A stretch of DNA of 8,866 nt from JBAZOD01 sp041648955 (GTDB lineage Bacteria > Patescibacteriota > Patescibacteriia > Patescibacteriales > JAQTRU01). Positions 6,283 through 8,866 of the stretch are shown here, in pieces. A model generated the notes under the pieces. It worked only from the letters and a program-made list of their open reading frames with translations, was not told the origin of the DNA and searched no databases. The stretch covers positions 1 through 8,866 of the forward strand of contig JBAZOD010000038.1 of the NCBI GenBank assembly GCA_041648955.1, read 5' to 3'. The position numbers were made by a program, and so were the translations under genes. Numbering within the stretch: position 1 is the stretch's first letter; each line of letters starts with the position of its first letter.

Positions 6283-6510
6283 CTAACCAAAAAGAATTAT
6301 CAAAGCGATTACCAAGGCATAAATACCGGTAGATTCGCAGATAGCCATCGTAACAAACATTAATGGCGTGATTTTATCGGCTGCTTCTGGATTGCGTCCG
6401 ATTGATTCCAAGGCTCGGCCGGCAACGATACCTTCGCCGATGCCAGGACCGATAGCTCCGGCTCCCATAGCGATGCCAGCGGCTAAAAATTTAAATGTTT
6501 CTGCGTCCAT
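6283..6510 (-). CDS. atpE: F1Fo ATP synthase subunit c, Na+-type binding signature
   Basis: This is the ring-forming proteolipid that carries the coupling ion through Fo. The 75-residue protein is two membrane helices (about 6-33 and 48-73) joined by the polar loop GRNPEA (38-43). Helix 1 holds the glycine repeat GAGAIGPGIGEG (16-27). Helix 2 has the essential carboxylate E59 in CESTGIY (58-64). E59, S60, T61 and Y64 match the Na+ ligand pattern of Ilyobacter/Propionigenium c (E65, S66, T67, Y70). E26 sits 33 residues before E59, exactly where those proteins have Q32 and where Thermotoga-type c has Glu. The ATG at 6508-6510 gives the normal short N terminus and has no Shine-Dalgarno sequence. 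The stop is TAG, unlike every other complete gene here. Inverted repeats flank it on both sides. Confidence 0.97.
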   Translation of the reverse strand: MDAETFKFLAAGIAMGAGAIGPGIGEGIVAGRALESIGRNPEAADKITPLMFVTMAICESTGIYALVIALIILFG

Positions 6511-6531
6511 ATTGTGTTAATTTTAAATTTT

Positions 6532-6567
6532 CAATTATCAATCCTAATATTTAGGAATGATAAATTG
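6532..6567 (-). repeat. Imperfect AT-rich inverted repeat upstream of atpE
   Basis: The plus strand reads CAATTATCAATCCTAA, then TAT, then TTAGGAATGATAAATTG. The inner arms TCCTAA/TTAGGA (6542-6547 and 6551-6556) are perfect, and the outer arms match with one mismatch and one extra base. As minus-strand RNA it can fold into a hairpin that ends about 22 nt before the atpE start codon. The outer arms contain the same words (AATTATCAA, and just beyond them AAATTGTAAATT and TTGAAAATT) as the groES-groEL spacer. Function is unknown; it may affect atpE translation or be a repeat remnant. Confidence 0.55.
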
Positions 6568-6599
6568 TAAATTATTAATTTATTAATTTTGTATTATTT

Positions 6600-6629
6600 C
6601 CCGCCCAAGGCGGGTCCGCCTTTGGCGGA
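6600..6629 (-). repeat. GC-rich double palindrome (REP-like) between atpB and atpE
   Basis: Two perfect 6-bp stems with 3-nt loops stand directly side by side: CCCGCC-CAA-GGCGGG (6600-6614) and TCCGCC-TTT-GGCGGA (6615-6629). They lie 7 nt after the atpB stop codon in otherwise A/T-only sequence. Their cores are near copies of each other (CCGCC...GGCGG). Twin palindromes of this kind between genes are typical of REP-like elements, and similar CCGCC/GGCGG palindromes are, to my knowledge, common in Patescibacteria assemblies. No T run follows on the minus strand, so a terminator is unlikely. mRNA 3'-end protection of atpB or processing before atpE is plausible. Confidence 0.75.
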
Positions 6630-6636
6630 TATTATT

Positions 6637-7395
6637 TTAAATTGAAGCGCTTTCCGTTAATTCATCTTCTTCTATTTCTGAAGCCATAGTTACAAAAACC
6701 AAAGTTAAAACTGAAAAAACAAAAGCTTGAACAACGGCTGTTAATAAGCCAAGAAATTTAAATGGCAAGGGTACGAAGAAAGGTGCTAAAAAAAGCATAA
6801 CTGCCCCCAAAACCTCGCCGGCAAAAATATTTCCAAATAAACGAAAAGATAAGGAAATAATTTTAGCCAACTCGCCAATAATATCCATAATTCCTAAAAA
6901 AAACTTTAAAGGGCTTTTGAAATTCAAAAATTTCCCTAAATATCTGAAAGGTCCGTGAACGATTATAGCCACTGTCTGCGTTAGTAAAAAAGTTATCATC
7001 GTCATCACAAAAACCATGCCATAATCAGACATAGCTGCTCGAAAAAGAGAAACAGATTCTCCATTTCGATATAAAGAAACCGCTGCTTGCCCCGGAATAT
7101 AAGTCGCTAGATTAGCAACGAGGGCGAAGATAAACATAGTGAAAACCAAAGGGAAAATACGCTTGGCCTTTTTTTCCGATCCAGCCGTTGTTCTTACGAA
7201 AGAATAATAACTTTCCAAAATAAATTCAACAATGTTTTGCGTCATTCCTGGCACCATTTTCATTCTTCGACTGACAAAAAGCGTAAAAATAATCAAAAAC
7301 AAACTAACAGAAAAAATCAAAATAAGAGTATTGGTCATGGGAAAACCAAAAATATAAAATAAAATATCAGGGGCTAATTTTATGTTTAATTCCAT
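6637..7395 (-). CDS. atpB: F1Fo ATP synthase subunit a
   Basis: Subunit a forms the ion half-channels beside the c-ring. The 252-residue integral membrane protein has hydrophobic segments at about 20-41, 82-101, 125-147, 163-181, 188-210 and 214-236. The defining helix has SLSFRLFGNIFAGE (181-194). R185 is the essential arginine (E. coli R210) and E194 aligns with E. coli E219. Q223 in VVQAFVFSVLTLVF aligns with E. coli Q252. The C terminus is acidic (SEIEEDELTESASI). The ATG at 7393-7395 is 5 nt after the atpZ-like stop codon, with no Shine-Dalgarno sequence. Its order after the small membrane protein and before atpE is the usual bacterial one. Ion specificity cannot be read safely from this subunit. 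Confidence 0.97.
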   Translation of the reverse strand: MELNIKLAPDILFYIFGFPMTNTLILIFSVSLFLIIFTLFVSRRMKMVPGMTQNIVEFILESYYSFVRTTAGSEKKAKRIFPLVFTMFIFALVANLATYIPGQAAVSLYRNGESVSLFRAAMSDYGMVFVMTMITFLLTQTVAIIVHGPFRYLGKFLNFKSPLKFFLGIMDIIGELAKIISLSFRLFGNIFAGEVLGAVMLFLAPFFVPLPFKFLGLLTAVVQAFVFSVLTLVFVTMASEIEEDELTESASI

Positions 7396-7400
7396 AAAAA

Positions 7401-7694
7401 TTATTTAATATTATCTTCTTTATTGACGCTATTTTCTTTTCTTAATTCTTTCTGCTGGCTGATCCATTTATTTAAAGCCACCACTTTCTTAAAAAGTAAA
7501 AAATTAGTAACAATAAAAGCTACAAAAATGCTTACGATCAGGAGCCAGGGATTAGTTCCGAAAAATTTATCCAAAAAATAACCGATACCGCCGATTATCA
7601 ATAATGGTCCAAGAATCGACGTACTACTATACAAAGCCATCCCGAGAGACAATTGTCTAATGTTCTTATATTTTCCTAAAAATCTTTCTTCCAT
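7401..7694 (-). CDS. atpZ: AtpZ/AtpI-family small membrane protein of the ATP synthase operon
   Basis: This 97-residue protein has two predicted membrane helices (about 24-41 and 49-69) and a charged C-terminal tail (about 76-97). The centre reads GGIGYFLDKFFGTNPWLLI (35-53), matching the G-x-x-LD-x-x-x-GT-x-PW pattern of the AtpZ family (Pfam ATPase_gene1). Members precede atpB in many bacteria and have been linked to c-ring assembly or to Mg2+/Ca2+ uptake supporting the enzyme. They are not part of the core complex. Two helices and under 100 residues fit AtpZ better than the four-helix AtpI. It is the first gene of the operon, behind a leader of about 155 nt. The ATG at 7692-7694 has an AGAAG element very close upstream (3 nt), a weak SD. 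Confidence 0.85.
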   Translation of the reverse strand: MEERFLGKYKNIRQLSLGMALYSSTSILGPLLIIGGIGYFLDKFFGTNPWLLIVSIFVAFIVTNFLLFKKVVALNKWISQQKELRKENSVNKEDNIK

Positions 7695-7702
7695 AATCTT
7701 CT

Positions 7703-7749
7703 GGGTAAAAAAATTTCTCTAAAAAATAAAAATTTACCCCCGGCCGGAG
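7703..7749 (-). promoter_or_regulatory. Competing hairpins in the atp operon leader (possible attenuator)
   Basis: The 200-nt gap between tatD and the atpZ-like gene holds the promoter and, near its end, a GC island in AT-rich DNA. In the minus-strand RNA, CUCC (7749-7746) can pair with GGGG (7741-7738) around GGCC, followed by a U-rich run (7735-7721), which resembles a short terminator. Alternatively GGGUAAA (7739-7733) can pair with UUUACCC (7709-7703), ending just before the start codon region. The two folds share the G run and exclude each other. The short stem is weak by eye and no known riboswitch class is recognised. Confidence 0.35.
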
Positions 7750-7857
7750 CGGAAATTCTGTTGAAACGAGGAAAAATTATAGCCAGTTTCTCAAAATATG
7801 GGGCAATTTTTAAAAAATTTGATTGTTTAAAAACTCTTTTTTTCTTAAACCAATTAG

Positions 7858-7886
7858 ATTTTATCAGACAAATTAATAAGAGTCAA
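7858..7886 (-). promoter_or_regulatory. Promoter of the atp operon (sigma-70 type, extended -10)
   Basis: The minus strand reads TTGACT (-35, 7881-7886), a 17-nt spacer, and TAAAAT (-10, 7858-7863) with TG one base upstream. This differs from the bacterial consensus by one base in the -35 and one in the -10. It lies 8 nt after the tatD stop codon, and transcription would begin near 7851, giving a leader of about 155 nt. The nonamer TGATAAAAT is identical to that of the groES promoter. No terminator separates tatD from it, so tatD read-through may also contribute. Confidence 0.85.
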
Positions 7887-7894
7887 TACCATTT

Positions 7895-8749
7895 TTACAC
7901 AATTCCAAACAGCTCTCGGGCGTTTTTGACAGTAATCTCTCCAACCCGCTCCGGTGTCAAATTTCTTATCTCCGATATCCGTTTAGCCACGTATTTTACC
8001 AAAAGGGGCTCATTTCTACTTCCCCGATAAGGCTCTGGCGTCATAAACGGAGAATCAGTTTCTATCATAAATTTTTCCGGCGGCATTTTTCTGATTAAAT
8101 CATCCCAGCGCTTACTGAAAGTAATTAAGCCGGTGAAAGAAATTATCAAGCCGAGAGAAAAATATTTCCAAGCCAAATCTTCGTCTCCAGAAAAACAATG
8201 CATTACGCCCCACGGCCGGCCGGTTGGTATTTTGTCTTTATACTTATTTTTGAAATCCGTTAAGATCGCCAGCATATCATCATGAGCCTGCCGGCAGTGA
8301 ATGATAACCGGCAAATCTAGATTTCTCGCCAAAATTAATTGTTCTAAAAAAACATCCTTTTGCTTTTGTTTTATGGCGCCGATATTTCCTCCGAGATTTA
8401 TATGATAATAATCCAAGCCGATTTCTCCGATTGCCACAACTTTTTCAAACTTAGCTAATTTTTCATAATTATCATAATTAAATTCCTCTGCCTTGGTCGT
8501 AAAGCTATAATTGCCGTTTTCGTCGTTATTCTCAGCTAAGACTTCTTCTAAATGAATAGGATGGAGGCCAACAGCCGCATAAACTCCTTTTTCATATTTG
8601 TTGGCGTATTCCAAGGCTCTTCTTGAAGTTTTATACTCTGTCCCGACTAAAATCATCCAGGTGTCGCCGGCTAAACTGCGCCTGATTGTTTCGTCGCCAT
8701 CATCCTTAAAAGCATTGAAATTTATGTGAGCATGAGTGTCTATAAACAT
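7895..8749 (-). CDS. tatD: TatD-family metal-dependent hydrolase (putative DNase)
   Basis: TatD proteins are cytosolic TIM-barrel hydrolases of the amidohydrolase superfamily. Characterised members are Mg2+-dependent 3'-5' exonucleases or DNases linked to DNA repair. The 284-residue protein has the complete set of metal ligands: DTHAH at 4-8 (H6, H8), GLHP (H63), GEIGLDYY at 108-115 (E109), IIHCR (H151), MHCFSG (H184) and IETDSPFMTP with D232. The RGSRNEP segment (242-248) and the C-terminal NARELFGI complete the family pattern. The insert at about 71-98 (NNDENGNYSFTT...) is longer than in E. coli TatD. The ATG at 8747-8749 places DTHAH at the N terminus as expected. It lies 17 nt beyond the T run of the upstream terminator and has no clear Shine-Dalgarno site. 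A role in the neighbouring ATP synthase is not implied. Confidence 0.95.
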   Translation of the reverse strand: MFIDTHAHINFNAFKDDGDETIRRSLAGDTWMILVGTEYKTSRRALEYANKYEKGVYAAVGLHPIHLEEVLAENNDENGNYSFTTKAEEFNYDNYEKLAKFEKVVAIGEIGLDYYHINLGGNIGAIKQKQKDVFLEQLILARNLDLPVIIHCRQAHDDMLAILTDFKNKYKDKIPTGRPWGVMHCFSGDEDLAWKYFSLGLIISFTGLITFSKRWDDLIRKMPPEKFMIETDSPFMTPEPYRGSRNEPLLVKYVAKRISEIRNLTPERVGEITVKNARELFGIV

Positions 8750-8766
8750 AACTCTGGTGAATCATA

Positions 8767-8805
8767 AAACAAAAACAACCAGCCTGAGAAAAGCTAGCTG
8801 TTTTT
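8767..8805 (-). terminator. Intrinsic terminator upstream of tatD
   Basis: In the minus-strand RNA, AAAAACAGCUAGC (8805-8793) pairs along all 13 positions, including two G.U wobbles, with GCUGGUUGUUUUU (8783-8771) around a 9-nt loop. A further GTTTT follows (8770-8766). The wobbles become mismatches in plus-strand RNA, so it works for minus-strand transcription only. It should end the upstream gene whose stop codon lies 8-12 nt before it. It also means tatD needs its own start of transcription or leaky read-through. Confidence 0.9.
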
Positions 8806-8813
8806 CTTTATTC

Positions 8814-8866
8814 TTAATTAGAATTTTCCGAAGTATCGCTTCCCGTTGTTTCTTCCGTCTTTTCCT
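8814..8866 (-). CDS. 3' end of an unidentified upstream gene (partial)
   Basis: The minus-strand terminator at 8767-8805 implies a gene ending shortly before it. One frame ends EKTEETTGSDTSENSN then TAA (stop at 8814-8816), a polar, acidic Ser/Thr/Glu-rich tail of the kind seen at disordered C termini. A second frame ends GKRYFGKF then TAA (8818-8820) and cannot be excluded. The first is preferred for its composition, but 16 residues are too few to name a product. The reading frame, and so the exact end, is uncertain. Confidence 0.45.
   Translation of the reverse strand, partial: EKTEETTGSDTSENSN

Noticed and set aside
7761..8030. An 89-codon plus-strand frame spanning the tatD 3' end and the atp leader
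   Set aside because: It runs across the end of tatD and the atp promoter, has biased composition and no recognisable motif, so it is treated as an antisense shadow.
877..8749. Alternative genetic code (UGA as glycine, as in Gracilibacteria/Absconditabacteria)
   Set aside because: All genes read through at full family length under the standard bacterial code with no in-frame UGA.
8754..8766. A -10 box TATGAT just upstream of tatD giving an almost leaderless transcript
   Set aside because: No supporting -35 at the right distance, and the hexamer overlaps the end of the terminator T run, so the match is probably chance in AT-rich DNA.
1..8866. A novel defence, mobile or secretion system
   Set aside because: Every stretch longer than 110 nt is accounted for by core genes or their regulatory sequences, and no transposase, integrase, nuclease cluster or unknown conserved gene is present apart from the 53-nt partial tail at the right edge.

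Overview
The window is a compact, AT-rich bacterial chromosome segment in which every supported gene lies on the minus strand. Read 5'->3' on that strand (right to left here), the order is: the 3' tail of an unidentified gene, tatD, a complete F1Fo ATP synthase operon (atpZ-like, atpB, atpE, atpF, atpH, atpA, atpG, atpD, atpC), then groES and the start of groEL, which is cut by the window edge. Short spacers, few Shine-Dalgarno-like sequences, TAA stops in every complete gene except atpE (TAG), AT-rich intergenic repeats and a GC-rich double palindrome together suggest a member of the Patescibacteria/CPR, Parcubacteria-like. This is an inference from overall style, because the window has no phylogenetic marker that I can place by eye. 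Reading frames are full length without in-frame UGA, so the standard bacterial code fits.

Right end (8866-7858): the last codons of an upstream gene are followed by a strong minus-strand terminator (8771-8805), then tatD, a metal-dependent nuclease. A near-consensus promoter (7858-7886) begins a few bases after the tatD stop and should drive the atp operon through a leader of about 155 nt containing competing hairpins.

Centre (7694-877): the nine atp genes are in the classic bacterial order. The c-subunit gene atpE stands apart from its neighbours. A GC-rich double hairpin and an AT-rich inverted repeat lie upstream, and a UUCG-capped hairpin lies downstream, which is a plausible way to give the many-copy c subunit its own mRNA stability or level. 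The c subunit carries a sodium-type ion-binding signature (E26, E59, S60, T61, Y64), so the enzyme is predicted to be Na+-capable. The gamma subunit has a Cys-free insertion at the position of the cyanobacterial/chloroplast regulatory loop, delta has a shortened N-terminal domain, and epsilon keeps the LDxxRA ATP-sensing motif. The operon ends at a hairpin terminator (837-866).

Left end (866-1): the groES-groEL operon starts at a consensus promoter (784-811) overlooking a nearly perfect CIRCE operator (746-772), so it is very likely repressed by HrcA. The spacer between groES and groEL is filled with repeated AT-rich words, some shared with the atpB-atpE spacer.

I see no mobile element, CRISPR array, RNA gene or defence system. 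The gene content is ordinary core metabolism and protein folding. The second-look items are features of the ATP synthase subunits and of the non-coding DNA.
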